A DNA stretch of 64,000 nt from Planctomycetota bacterium (lineage in GTDB: Bacteria > Planctomycetota > UBA11346), in contig JACDEI010000024.1 of NCBI GenBank assembly GCA_013816485.1, forward strand, positions 1 through 64,000, given 5' to 3'. The notes under the pieces were generated by a model. That model was not told where the DNA came from. It made no database searches and was given only the letters and a program-made list of their open reading frames with translations. Every line of letters begins with the position of its first letter. Positions within the stretch are counted from its first letter, which is position 1. Position numbers and translations under genes: made by a program. Below, piece after piece: positions 42,281 to 50,654 of the stretch.

Positions 42281-42644
42281 TCAGCTGATCCGCAAGGGAC
42301 GCACGTCTCAGACCACCAAGAGCAAGAGCCCGCAGCTTGAGAACAACCCGTTCAAGCGCGGCGTCTGCCTGCAGGTCAAGACCATGACCCCGAAGAAGCC
42401 GAACTCGGCGCTGCGTAAAATCGCGCGCGTTCGTCTGTCGAACGGCAAGGAAATCACCGCCTACATCGGTGGTGAGAAGCACAACCTCCAGGAACACAGC
42501 CTCGTGCTGATCCGCGGCGGTCGCGTGCATGACCTTCCCGGCGTGCGCTATCACATTGTTCGCGGCAAGCTCGACTGCCAGGGCGTCCAGGGTCGCAACC
42601 AGGGTCGTTCGCTCTACGGCACCAAGCGTCCGAAGAAGAAGTGA
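42267..42644 (+). CDS. rpsL: 30S ribosomal protein S12
   Basis: 125 residues. Starts with GTG ([12 protein letters not shown], read as Met), fixed by a CAGGAG site eight bases upstream and by the family N-terminus; it overlaps the end of rpoC. The decoding-centre segments [20 protein letters not shown] and [22 protein letters not shown] are conserved, including the Lys residues whose change gives streptomycin resistance in other bacteria. Confidence 0.97.
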   Translation: MPTINQLIRKGRTSQTTKSKSPQLENNPFKRGVCLQVKTMTPKKPNSALRKIARVRLSNGKEITAYIGGEKHNLQEHSLVLIRGGRVHDLPGVRYHIVRGKLDCQGVQGRNQGRSLYGTKRPKKK

Positions 42645-42653
42645 TCGTTGTGG

Positions 42654-42760
42654 TTGGGGGGCAGCGCCCCCCAACAACGGCCCTCCGGGCCTGCCCCCGC
42701 AGTTTCGCTTGGGGGGCCGACGCCCCCCAAGAACGGTCCTGCGGACCTGCCCCCAGTTCT
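42654..42760. repeat. Two tandem hairpin repeats of about 53 bp between rpsL and rpsG
   Basis: Two direct copies (42654-42708 and 42709-42760), each beginning with a hairpin TTGGGGGGC-(n)-GCCCCCCAA, followed by AACGGNCCTNCGGNCCTGCCCCC. They differ at only a few positions. This is the only interruption in the rpoC-rpsL-rpsG stretch and could weaken transcription between the genes. Confidence 0.85.
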
Positions 42761-42839
42761 TAGTTTTCAATCCGATCTAACCCGCGGCGACAGCCGCAGT
42801 ACCTCCTGGGCACAAGTCCTGGGATAAAGGGAAACAAAC

Positions 42840-43454
42840 ATGGCCTTCCCCCCACGTAAGCCCCGTCACGACGAACCCACCGGCGAAGAGCTGCAGGAAG
42901 CTGCCGCCGCCGTTGCTGGCGAAGCTGCGGCCGTTGTGGTCAACGAAGACGGTTCGATCACCGTTGCCGACAGCACGCTCGCGAAGGGCCCCGCGCCCCA
43001 GCGTTGGACCGGCGGCGGCGTCAAACCGGATGGCCGTTACAACAGCCTGCTGGTCTCCAAGTTCGTGAACTGCCTGATGTACGACGGCAAGAAGGTCACC
43101 GCCGAGGCGATTTTCTACGGCGCGATGAAGCAGATCGCCGACAAACTCAAGGCCGACCCGCTGCCGGTCTTCGAGCAGGCGCTCGAAAACGTCAAGCCGC
43201 TGGTGGAAGTCCGTTCGAAGCGCATCGGTGGTGCGAACTACCAGGTGCCCGTCGAAGTGAACCGCAAGCGTCAGCAGACCCTCGCGATCCGCTGGATCCT
43301 CGAAGCCGTGCGCACCCGCAAGGGCCGCCCGATCGCCGAGAAGCTCGCGCAGGAACTGACCGACTGCTACAACAAGACCGGCACGACCATCCAGAAGCGT
43401 GAGAACACGCACCGCATGGCCGAAGCCAACAAGGCGTTCTCGCACTTTGCGTGA
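42840..43454 (+). CDS. rpsG: 30S ribosomal protein S7 with N-terminal extension
   Basis: 204 residues. The S7 core begins about residue 60 ([37 protein letters not shown]) and includes [27 protein letters not shown] and [14 protein letters not shown], ending [15 protein letters not shown]7 is normally about 156 residues; here some 48 extra residues lead in, a Glu/Ala/Val-rich stretch ([21 protein letters not shown]). The start has a good upstream context (AAAGGGAAAC) and no closer in-frame Met, so the extension seems real. fusA does not follow. Confidence 0.95.
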   Translation: MAFPPRKPRHDEPTGEELQEAAAAVAGEAAAVVVNEDGSITVADSTLAKGPAPQRWTGGGVKPDGRYNSLLVSKFVNCLMYDGKKVTAEAIFYGAMKQIADKLKADPLPVFEQALENVKPLVEVRSKRIGGANYQVPVEVNRKRQQTLAIRWILEAVRTRKGRPIAEKLAQELTDCYNKTGTTIQKRENTHRMAEANKAFSHFA

Positions 43455-43889
43455 ACGGCCGCTGGCGCGGCCCACCGGCTGCGCCAGTGCGATCAGCTTC
43501 GCTGATCGGTTGACTAGTTTTCCACGGGGGGAGCGGAAATCCGCTCCCCCCGCTTCGTTCGGCTCCCTGCGGTCGCCTCTCTCCCCCCATGTTGTTCAGT
43601 GCGGCTGACGCGGCGCGCCCGGGCGCGCTTTCGTGATCGACGTCCGCGGACACTCCGCTTCGCGGAGCCCGGGTGCTGCGCAACCGGTGATCGGCGTCGC
43701 CGATCCGTCCACGTGGTGGGGTGCAATAAATTTCGATGAAAACCACTGATTTCACCAATTTATCTCACTGGGATCGCCGACTGCCAGCCGGCCAGCGGCA
43801 ATCCGACCCTCACCTTGTCGTGGGCCCACCCTGCACCGGTGACCAGATGAACGCTTGAACCTCGCAGCCTGGGCGTCAGCCTCCGCCAC
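43455..43889. other. Gene-free gap with several hairpins after rpsG
   Basis: No gene recognised. It contains GATCAGC-TTC-GCTGATC (43490-43508), the strong hairpin at 43526-43551, and GC-rich palindromic pieces around 43610-43680. The promoter of the prepilin gene should be near the end of this gap, where base composition becomes AT-richer (about 43725-43765). Confidence 0.5.
43526..43551 (+). terminator. Strong hairpin, probable terminator of the rpsLG transcript
   Basis: Perfect 11-bp stem GGGGGGAGCGG / CCGCTCCCCCC with an AAAT loop, 72 bases after the rpsG stop. Downstream T content is low (CGCTTCGTTC) on the plus strand; on the minus strand the stem is followed by GTGGAAAACT. Termination is likely from stem strength and position, not from a perfect U-tract. 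Confidence 0.5.
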
Positions 43890-44564
43890 ATGGCGGTGCC
43901 TTCCTGTCGTTCCCGAGCCGCTCTGACGCTCATCGAGGTCATGATCGTCGTCGGGATCATCGTGTTGTTGGCTGCGTTGCTGGTGCCGACGATTGGCTGG
44001 CTGCGTTCCCAGGCCAAGCAGACCGCGTGCAGCAGCAATCTCGCGCAGCTTGGCGCTGCGACATTGATCTATGCCGAACTGGAAGGTGGGCGTCTGCCAG
44101 CCAGCCAGAACTGGAAGGCGAGCAAGCCCGAACGCAGCAGCTCGTGGTTCAACCAACTCCCGCGCCTGATCAATGAACGCAAGATCAACCGGCCGGGCTC
44201 GATCTTCCAGTGTCCGTCGTTCACCGGTGCCGCCCCCGGACTCATCCGCAACGAGGTGCCGAAGAGTTACAAGATGAATCAGGACCTTGATCGCGTGCGC
44301 GGTCCTGGACGCAGCTTCCGTCACCAAGCCTTCTTCATCAACCGCATCAGTGATGGCGAGCAGGTGGTGTTGTTCTTCGACGGCATCACCACCGGTGGCA
44401 AAGGTCAGTGGGGTTATGGTGGCACGGCGGAAGTCGACGACTCGCGTCACCTGGGGTGGATCGGCTCGGTGATGGCCGATGGCCGGGTGGTGCGGACCGT
44501 GCCCACGACCGAGGCCCGTGCCGGTTCGCCGACGCTCCGTTGGATCAGCGCCGATTGGGAATGA
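43890..44564 (+). CDS. Type II secretion/prepilin-like protein (H-X9-DG type)
   Basis: 224 residues. Prepilin signature ALTLIEVMIVVGIIVLLAALLVPTIGWLR close to the N-terminus, with Glu at +5 of the predicted cleavage after Ala, then the single hydrophobic helix. The C-terminal part has DDSRHLGWIGSVMADGRVVRTV, the His-X9-Asp-Gly pattern of the large pseudopilin family in Planctomycetota and relatives. It would be exported, cleaved by a prepilin peptidase and built into a pseudopilus. It is 45 bases upstream of the Mur ligase gene. Confidence 0.85.
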   Translation: MAVPSCRSRAALTLIEVMIVVGIIVLLAALLVPTIGWLRSQAKQTACSSNLAQLGAATLIYAELEGGRLPASQNWKASKPERSSSWFNQLPRLINERKINRPGSIFQCPSFTGAAPGLIRNEVPKSYKMNQDLDRVRGPGRSFRHQAFFINRISDGEQVVLFFDGITTGGKGQWGYGGTAEVDDSRHLGWIGSVMADGRVVRTVPTTEARAGSPTLRWISADWE

Positions 44565-44609
44565 CGTCCACCGCTGGCCAGTCCGGCGACGTCGCGTACA
44601 CCACTGCCC

Positions 44610-45983
44610 ATGTCAACGCAGCGTTACCACTTCTCCGGCATTGCCGGAGCCGGCATGAATCCACTCGCTCAGCTCATGGGCGCCTGGGGCCACACGGTGC
44701 AGGGCAGCGACCGCTCCATCGATCAGGGCAAACATCCCGAGCTGGTGGCACGTCTGCGTGCGCAGGGCATCACCGTGCTGCCGCAGGATGGCTCGGCGGT
44801 GGTCGCGGGCATTGAGCGCTTCATCTACTCGACCGCGGTGGAGCAGGACACGCCGGAGATGCGTGCGGCGAAGCAGCACGGCGCGACGTTGGTGTCACGC
44901 CCCGCCTTGTTGGCCGAGGTCATCAACGCCGGCAAGCCAGGCGTCGCCATCGCCGGCACCTCGGGCAAGAGTACCGTCACCGGCATGGTCGCGTGGATCC
45001 TGCGGCAGTGCCGCGTGCCGGCGACGATCCTCGCAGGTGCGCCGCTCGCTGGTGATGACGCGGGTGCGGGATTTACCGCCGGACCGCAGGATGCCCCGGT
45101 GGTGGCCGAGGCCTGCGAAGCCAGCGGTGCACTTGCCGACTACCACCCAGGCATCGGCCTCATCCACAACATCACGCGCGATCACGCCGAGCTTGATGAG
45201 CTGCATCGCCAGTTCGACGCCTTCGCGGCACAGAGCCGCCTGCTGTTGGTGAACACCGCCTGTTCTGAAGCGATGAAGGCGGCCGGTGCACATCCCAACC
45301 AGCGCCGCTATGGCACTGCCGGACGCGCCGACTACCCGCTGGAGGTGATCGCCACCGGCCCTGAGCGTTCGCAGGGCATCGTCGGTCTGCCGCAGGGGGG
45401 CGAGGTCGCACTCGACCTGCCACAGCCTGGTGCGCACAATCTGGAAAACGCCGCCGCCGCGTTGGCGGTGTGCTGCGAACTCGGCGTTGCCCCCGTCGCC
45501 ATCGCCGCGGCGCTGCGTGCGTTCCCAGGCGTCGCCCGGCGTTTTGAGGTCATCGGCACCACCGACACCGGCATCCGCGTGGTCGACGACTACGCGCACA
45601 ATGGCGAGAAGATCCGCGCGGCCATCCTCGCCGCGCAGGCGGGAGCCGACCGCTTGCTCGCGATCTTCCAGCCGCACGGGTTCGGTCCCGCGCGTTTTTT
45701 GCGCCCGGAGTTGAAGGACATTCTTCCGCGTGTGCTGCGCCCGCAGGATCGTTTCTGCTACAGCGAGATCTTCTACGCCGGCGGCACCGTGGCGCAGGAC
45801 ATCAGCAGCCGCGATCTGGTCAGCGATCTACCCGCGCGTCTGAAGTGCGGCTACGCCGCCAACCATCAGGAGGTGGTGCGCTGGGCCGCCGAGACCGCCA
45901 TCCCAGGCGACACCGTGCTGCTGATGGGCGCACGTGATCCCGAACTCCCGCGCCTAGCGCGCGCGATCCACGGGATGTTGTGA
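44610..45983 (+). CDS. Mur ligase family protein, MurC/Mpl-like
   Basis: 457 residues. N-terminal Rossmann domain YHFSGIAGAGMNPLAQLMGAWGHTVQGSD, ATP-binding AGTSGKSTVT, central EACEASGAL and HNITRDHAELDEL, and C-terminal DDYAHNGEKIRAAI. This is the pattern of UDP-N-acetylmuramate:L-alanine ligase (MurC) and of the recycling ligase Mpl. MurC normally has GTHGKT; here it reads GTSGKS, and the gene is not in a dcw cluster, so an Mpl-like or specialised role is possible. No partner gene nearby helps decide. Confidence 0.8.
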   Translation: MSTQRYHFSGIAGAGMNPLAQLMGAWGHTVQGSDRSIDQGKHPELVARLRAQGITVLPQDGSAVVAGIERFIYSTAVEQDTPEMRAAKQHGATLVSRPALLAEVINAGKPGVAIAGTSGKSTVTGMVAWILRQCRVPATILAGAPLAGDDAGAGFTAGPQDAPVVAEACEASGALADYHPGIGLIHNITRDHAELDELHRQFDAFAAQSRLLLVNTACSEAMKAAGAHPNQRRYGTAGRADYPLEVIATGPERSQGIVGLPQGGEVALDLPQPGAHNLENAAAALAVCCELGVAPVAIAAALRAFPGVARRFEVIGTTDTGIRVVDDYAHNGEKIRAAILAAQAGADRLLAIFQPHGFGPARFLRPELKDILPRVLRPQDRFCYSEIFYAGGTVAQDISSRDLVSDLPARLKCGYAANHQEVVRWAAETAIPGDTVLLMGARDPELPRLARAIHGML

Positions 45984-45989
45984 ATCCGT

Positions 45990-46020
45990 CGCCCCTGGGA
46001 CCGCGGGCCACTGGCCCGCA
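45990..46020. repeat. REP-like hairpin repeat, copy 2
   Basis: Identical over 31 bases to 328-358: CCTGGGA box and hairpin GCGGGCC-ACT-GGCCCGC (46003-46019). It lies seven bases after the Mur ligase stop. Confidence 0.75.
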
Positions 46021-46166
46021 AACGACATCATGCAGGCCAATGGCCAATGCGAGAAAGCAGACGAATTCCAAAGGCCTTGAAGTTTTCCGTCGAGTGACTG
46101 CGTTGGCTTTCCAACTTTGGCCAGCGGTCCAGGCACCAGGGACGAACGTCAAGTGAGTGATCGCCG

Positions 46167-47411
46167 ATGAAAGGTGATGCGCTGGCCGATCTGGCATCGT
46201 CACTTCCTGACGGTGACGCCTTCCTGCGCAGCGTCGCCAGTCCTTTCCGCCGTGCGATCCGCGTGCATCCACGTCGCGGTCAGCCAAGCGGCTGGGGCGA
46301 CCTAGTGCCGATCCCGTGGAATCCCGCGGGCTTCTTCACCACCGCCGACTGCGACCCTGGCGATTTCCTCGACTACCACACCGGCACGATCTATCCGCAG
46401 GACGCAGCGAGTCAGGTGCCGGTGCTGTTGCTCGCGCCACAGCCGGGCGAAGTGATCGTCGACACCTGCGCTGCACCGGGCTCGAAGTCGACGCAGATCG
46501 GCCTCGCGCTGGGCGATGACGGACTCCTGGTGTGCGTCGACGCCGCCGCGCCACGTCGTCGCGTGCTGGCGGAAAACCTCGCGCGCCAGGGCATCACTGG
46601 TGGCGTGGTGACGCCCATGCCGCTCCACGTCCTGGCTGAACGTCATCCCCACGTCGCCGACGGAGTGCTGGTCGATGCGCCATGCAGTGGCCATGAACCG
46701 CGCTCGCAGAAGCAGGTTGCGCGCATGGCCGAGCGGCAACTAACGCTGCTCACGGAAGCGGCCCGGCTGGTGCGTGGTGATGGTCGACTGGTGTATAGCA
46801 CCTGCACGCCCTACGTCGCCGAGAACGAAGGCGTCATCCAGGCGTTCCTCGCCGCGCATCCAGGATGGCGCGTGGACGTGGTGACGCTCCCTGGCTGCGA
46901 TGTTGATCTCGCGGGCCTCGGTGCCGTTCGCCTGTGGCCGCAACGCCAGGGCACCGAACCGTTCTTCGCCTGCCGCCTGCGCGCGCCCGAAGATCTGCCG
47001 GGCTCGGATTCCCTGCGTGGCCGCGAACCGCCTGCCGACCGAGCGCTCAGCCGTTGGTTGCCGGACTCACCGCTGCGCTGCTGGAACAACGGTCGTACCA
47101 GCTTCATCGCCACCGTAGCGGCAGCCGCCTGCGCGCTGCCATCAGAGGCGCGTGGTCTGGTGCTGGCGCATGGCGAGGGCGGGCCGGAGCCGTGGACCGC
47201 CCAGATGCTGATCGATCGTGGTGCTGCGAGCATCGAGGTCGATGCGACCACCGCGAAACACCTGTGGGCCGGTGAGTCGTTGGCGCTCAGCGCGCCACCG
47301 TCGGTGTTCGTGCGTCGCACCAGCGGTGCGCCGCTGGGCCTGCTGGGCGGAGCCGTCGATGCCCGTCGCCTGTCGTTGCCGAGCCGGCTCTTCCGCAGCG
47401 CGCTGCGCTGA
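46167..47411 (+). CDS. RsmB/RsmF-type RNA cytosine-C5 methyltransferase
   Basis: 414 residues, SAM-dependent methyltransferase of the NOL1/NOP2/Sun family acting on rRNA (or tRNA) cytosine. SAM-binding VDTCAAPGSKSTQIGLAL, the two catalytic Cys motifs DAPCSGHEP and YSTCTP, and an N-terminal HTGTIYPQDAASQVPVLLL are in the expected order. The last 120 residues (from about 285) resemble the C-terminal RNA-binding part of RsmF (ATTAKHLWAGESLALSAPPSVFVRRTSGAPLGLLGG). Target position cannot be told from sequence. Confidence 0.9.
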   Translation: MKGDALADLASSLPDGDAFLRSVASPFRRAIRVHPRRGQPSGWGDLVPIPWNPAGFFTTADCDPGDFLDYHTGTIYPQDAASQVPVLLLAPQPGEVIVDTCAAPGSKSTQIGLALGDDGLLVCVDAAAPRRRVLAENLARQGITGGVVTPMPLHVLAERHPHVADGVLVDAPCSGHEPRSQKQVARMAERQLTLLTEAARLVRGDGRLVYSTCTPYVAENEGVIQAFLAAHPGWRVDVVTLPGCDVDLAGLGAVRLWPQRQGTEPFFACRLRAPEDLPGSDSLRGREPPADRALSRWLPDSPLRCWNNGRTSFIATVAAAACALPSEARGLVLAHGEGGPEPWTAQMLIDRGAASIEVDATTAKHLWAGESLALSAPPSVFVRRTSGAPLGLLGGAVDARRLSLPSRLFRSALR

Positions 47412-47416
47412 ACGCC

Positions 47417-48640
47417 TCAGGGCGCTGGCTTTTCCGCCGTCGGTTCGACCGCTGCTGGTGCCGGAGCTGTGCCGGCATCCGGCGCGACGATCACCGGCGG
47501 CACCGCTGGCGTGGGCGGTACCGGAGTCTCGGTCGGCGTGGTCGCGGTGGATTTCGCCGCCGGTTTCCCATCCCCACCGAACAGCACAAAGCCGACGATC
47601 GCCACTCCGAACATGCCGATGAGCATCAGCCATACGAGTACCCGTTCACGCGTGGTGGTGTGCACCACCGTCTTGCCATCGACCTCGCTGCTGGTCCCGC
47701 CCAGGCGGCTTTCGAGGAAGCCGACGATGTTGCGGAAATCCGAAGCACTGCTGCCGCTGCCGTTGCCGCCGGTGGCGGAACTCGACGAGCCGGTTTTCCC
47801 GCGGCTGTGTGCGCCGGTGATGATGCGGCGGATGTCGGCGACGATCTCGCGTGCGTGCTGGTAGCGCTGCTCGCGCTGTGGTTGCATCAGCTTCTTGATG
47901 ATGGCGATGGTCGGTTTGCCACAGCTGGTCGGCAGGCCGAAGTTGGCCTTGCCGCCCAGATGGCCGTTGGCGACCTGGACCATGGTGCCGCTGTAGGGCA
48001 GTTGACCGAAGGCGAGTTGATAGCCGATAACGCCGAGCGAATAGAGATCGCAGCGGTAGTCGACGGTGACGCCAGGAGTCAGGCTTTCTGGCGACATGAA
48101 GGCGGGCGAGCCGACCATGACCTTTTCACGCGTCAGCGCGGCACCGCCGTCCTCCTTAGCCAGACCCAGGTCAGCGATCTTCAGCACGCCCTTGCGGTTC
48201 AGCAGCAGGTTCGCTGGTTTCAGGTCGCGGTGGATGATGCCTTCGTCGTGCGCGGTCACGAGGGCATTGGCCACCGCCAGCAGCACGCGCTGCACGGTGG
48301 TCTCGTTCACCGACTCGTCGCGGCGGCGCAGGTACTCCTCGAAGGAGAAACCGTCCACCAGCTCCATCACCATGTAGGGAACACCATCCTTATCACCGAA
48401 ATCGAGCACGCGCACGATGCCGGGATGGTTCAGGCGAGCCGCGAGCTGGGCTTCACGACGGAAGCGGTCGGTGTAGCGATGGGCGACGCCGTTGGCGCTG
48501 TCGATCTTCAGCACCTTCACCGCGACGTTCAGGCCGAGCGTCAGGTGATGGCCTTGGTAGACCACGCCCATCGCGCCTTCACCCAGAAACTTGTCGAGTC
48601 GGACGTTGCCGAGGACCTGACCAGAGGAGATCTCGCTCAC
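47417..48640 (-). CDS. Membrane-anchored Ser/Thr protein kinase
   Basis: 407 residues. Eukaryotic-type kinase domain at about 12-270 with GEGAMGVVYQGHH, VAVKVLK, catalytic HRDLKPANLLLN, DLGLAKEDGG in the place of DFG and APE-like SPESLTPG. Then a Ser/Gly linker, one membrane segment (VLVWLMLIGMFGVAIVGFVLFG) and a Pro/Ala/Thr-rich extracytoplasmic tail of about 60 residues. The DLG instead of DFG is tolerated in bacterial kinases. Its start overlaps the end of the ammonium-transporter extension by four bases, so the two are co-translated. Confidence 0.93.
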   Translation of the reverse strand: MSEISSGQVLGNVRLDKFLGEGAMGVVYQGHHLTLGLNVAVKVLKIDSANGVAHRYTDRFRREAQLAARLNHPGIVRVLDFGDKDGVPYMVMELVDGFSFEEYLRRRDESVNETTVQRVLLAVANALVTAHDEGIIHRDLKPANLLLNRKGVLKIADLGLAKEDGGAALTREKVMVGSPAFMSPESLTPGVTVDYRCDLYSLGVIGYQLAFGQLPYSGTMVQVANGHLGGKANFGLPTSCGKPTIAIIKKLMQPQREQRYQHAREIVADIRRIITGAHSRGKTGSSSSATGGNGSGSSASDFRNIVGFLESRLGGTSSEVDGKTVVHTTTRERVLVWLMLIGMFGVAIVGFVLFGGDGKPAAKSTATTPTETPVPPTPAVPPVIVAPDAGTAPAPAAVEPTAEKPAP

Positions 48641-49263
48641 GCGCGGCCTCCACGGATGTTGCCGGCAATCTGATCAAGTTGCCCACTGGTATGGCGGACG
48701 GTATCGAACGATTTCATGATGCGTGGCAGGGCAGAGGTCAGGGCATCGATGCGGCCCTGCACCAGGCGGATAAGATCGGTGAGCATGGCATTGGCGCTGG
48801 CCTGTGTGGTGTCTTCGCGGAGGAATTTCAGCACGTTCTCCAACGTTTCATGCGTGGCCTTGAGTTCCTCCAGCGAGGTCGAGGCGGTCGACGCACCTAG
48901 GTGCTGCTGTTCGAGCAGCGAATGTTTGAGACCTTCGATGGCCTGAGCCCACGATTCCGCATTGCGTTTGGCCCCGGCGTGGCGGTTGACCAGCACCTTC
49001 ACCGCCCGCGCCAGCGCCACCAGGTCGCCTTCACGCACGTTGTCGAGCATGACCAGGCCCTTGTCCTTGCCGGCAACGGCGCTCACCACCGCGTTGGTCA
49101 GGTCGAGCATCGGATCGTCGACCTTGTGCTCACTGTAGTTCATGCCGACTTCTTCCTCCGCCGGGCCGATGCGCAGCGAACTGATGCGACCGACGATCTT
49201 CCACAGGATCAGGCCAAGGACGTAGCTCCACACCGCCGCGGTCGTGGCGCCAATGATCTGCAC
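48637..49263 (-). CDS. C-terminal part of the ammonium transporter plus helical extension (frame-broken from amtB)
   Basis: 208 residues as an independent frame, but residues 1-50 (QIIGATTAAVWSYVLGLILWKIV... GMNYSEHKVDD) are the last membrane helix and the conserved end of an Amt protein, so this is the rest of the amtB gene at 49130-50350 read in the +1 frame. After the SEH motif follow about 160 residues with no counterpart in ordinary AmtB: a helical, coiled-coil-like region with a Ser/Thr-rich turn (LGASTASTSLEELKATHETLENVLKFL). It could be a signalling module for the kinase encoded next. Confidence 0.75.
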   Translation of the reverse strand: MQIIGATTAAVWSYVLGLILWKIVGRISSLRIGPAEEEVGMNYSEHKVDDPMLDLTNAVVSAVAGKDKGLVMLDNVREGDLVALARAVKVLVNRHAGAKRNAESWAQAIEGLKHSLLEQQHLGASTASTSLEELKATHETLENVLKFLREDTTQASANAMLTDLIRLVQGRIDALTSALPRIMKSFDTVRHTSGQLDQIAGNIRGGRA

Positions 49264-50350
49264 GACGATCAGATTGCCGCGGCTGATCGGTGAGGAAACG
49301 CGATTCGCAGAACACTCCGGTAGCGACCACGCCGGCGAACCCGGCGACGCCGTGCACCGGCACCGCGCCCACGGCGTCGTCCAGCTTCCAGCGCTCCATC
49401 AACCGGCACCCGATCACTACCGTCACGCCGCCGATGATGCCGATCAGGGCCGACGCGGTCGGCGTCACACAGTCAGCACCAGCGGTGATCGCCACCAATC
49501 CACCGAGCACGCCGTTGAGGATGAGGTCTGCTTCTGCTAGTCCGCCAGTAGCCCACACCACCAGCATCGACGCCAAACCGCCGAAGCAGGCGGCGATCAA
49601 GGTGTTGGTGATGATGGTGGCGGTCTGTGCGCCAAGCGGCGCCGAGCCGCCGTTGAAGCCGATCCAGCCGAAGGCCAGGATCACCACGCCGATCGACACC
49701 AGTGGCAGGCTCGACGCCGGAATGCGGTGCGCTTTGCCCTGTGCATCGAAGCGGCCGAGGCGCGAACCCAGGACGTGGATGCCGGCGAGCGCCACCCCAG
49801 CGCCGACCATGTGTACCACGGATGAGCCGGCGAAGTCATGGTACTTGAGCTGGGCCAGCCAGCCGCCGCCCCACACCCAGTGGCCGAACAACGGATAGAT
49901 GACCAGCGCCACGCCGAGCGTCACCAGCACATAGGCCATGAAGCGGCAGCGCTCGGCCACGCCGCCAGAGACGATGGTCGCAGCGGTGTTGCAGAAGGTC
50001 ACCTGGAAGAGGAAGAACGCCATGGTGGTGACGCTGATGGCGGTGGTGGCGGTCTCGATGTTGGTCAGGAACAGCGTCGGCGTGCCGATGATGCCCCAGC
50101 CGCCGACCTGGATGCTGGCTCCAAACATCAGCGAGTAGCCGACGACGAAGAACGCCGCGAACGACACACACAGGTCGATGACGTTCTTCAGCGCGACGTT
50201 GATCGAGTTCTTGTAGCGCACCGATCCGGTTTCGACCGCGGCGAAGCCCGCCTGCATGAAGAGCACGAGTCCGGCGCTGACCAGCAGCCACGCGAGCTTC
50301 GCTAGGTCCGATGCGCCGGTGATCCCTGCAGCGATGGCATCCTGTTCCAT
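49130..50350 (-). CDS. amtB: Ammonium transporter AmtB (frameshifted near its 3' end)
   Basis: Amt/Mep/Rh channel with ten of eleven helices: AGFAAVETGSVRYKNSINVALKNVIDL, WGGGWLAQLKYHDFAGSSVVHMVGAG (first pore His), FGWIGFNGGSAPLG, and AVPVHGVAGFAGVVATGVF (second pore His). After GVF the frame changes to non-family sequence. Removing one A on the plus strand at about 49309 restores GVF-ANRVSSPISRGNLIVVQIIG and joins the frame of 48637-49263, giving a protein of about 570 residues. It may be a sequencing error or a real lesion. No glnK gene is adjacent. Confidence 0.88.
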   Translation of the reverse strand: MEQDAIAAGITGASDLAKLAWLLVSAGLVLFMQAGFAAVETGSVRYKNSINVALKNVIDLCVSFAAFFVVGYSLMFGASIQVGGWGIIGTPTLFLTNIETATTAISVTTMAFFLFQVTFCNTAATIVSGGVAERCRFMAYVLVTLGVALVIYPLFGHWVWGGGWLAQLKYHDFAGSSVVHMVGAGVALAGIHVLGSRLGRFDAQGKAHRIPASSLPLVSIGVVILAFGWIGFNGGSAPLGAQTATIITNTLIAACFGGLASMLVVWATGGLAEADLILNGVLGGLVAITAGADCVTPTASALIGIIGGVTVVIGCRLMERWKLDDAVGAVPVHGVAGFAGVVATGVFCESRFLTDQPRQSDRRADHWRHDRGGVELRPWPDPVEDRRSHQFAAHRPGGGRSRHELQ

Positions 50351-50654
50351 GACGACCAGCTCCTTCAGTGAGCACGCGGCTCAGCCGACGTGGTGAAGTG
50401 GTCATGGTAGCGAAGCATGGCGGGTATCGTCAAGGCGGGTCGGACTGTCCAATCACGCTGCAAAGTCCGGTGGCTGCTGTCGCCGGAGAGCGACTAAATG
50501 CGACGTTGGCAACATTTACGCACGGCGAGTGTCCTGTCCGCCGACAAAAAATGATGATCCATTAAACAAAAATAACGGATGGACGGCACCCGGTCTGCGA
50601 CTGTCGCGCACATCATCGCATCTGCGCCCGGTCACTCCCGGCACCATCAGCGCA
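50351..50654. other. Divergent or promoter gap between nadA and amtB
   Basis: No gene recognised. Bases 50545-50580 form a short AT-rich island in otherwise GC-rich DNA, a plausible promoter area for the minus-strand amtB operon, but no convincing -10/-35 or sigma-54 pair could be fixed. Confidence 0.4.
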
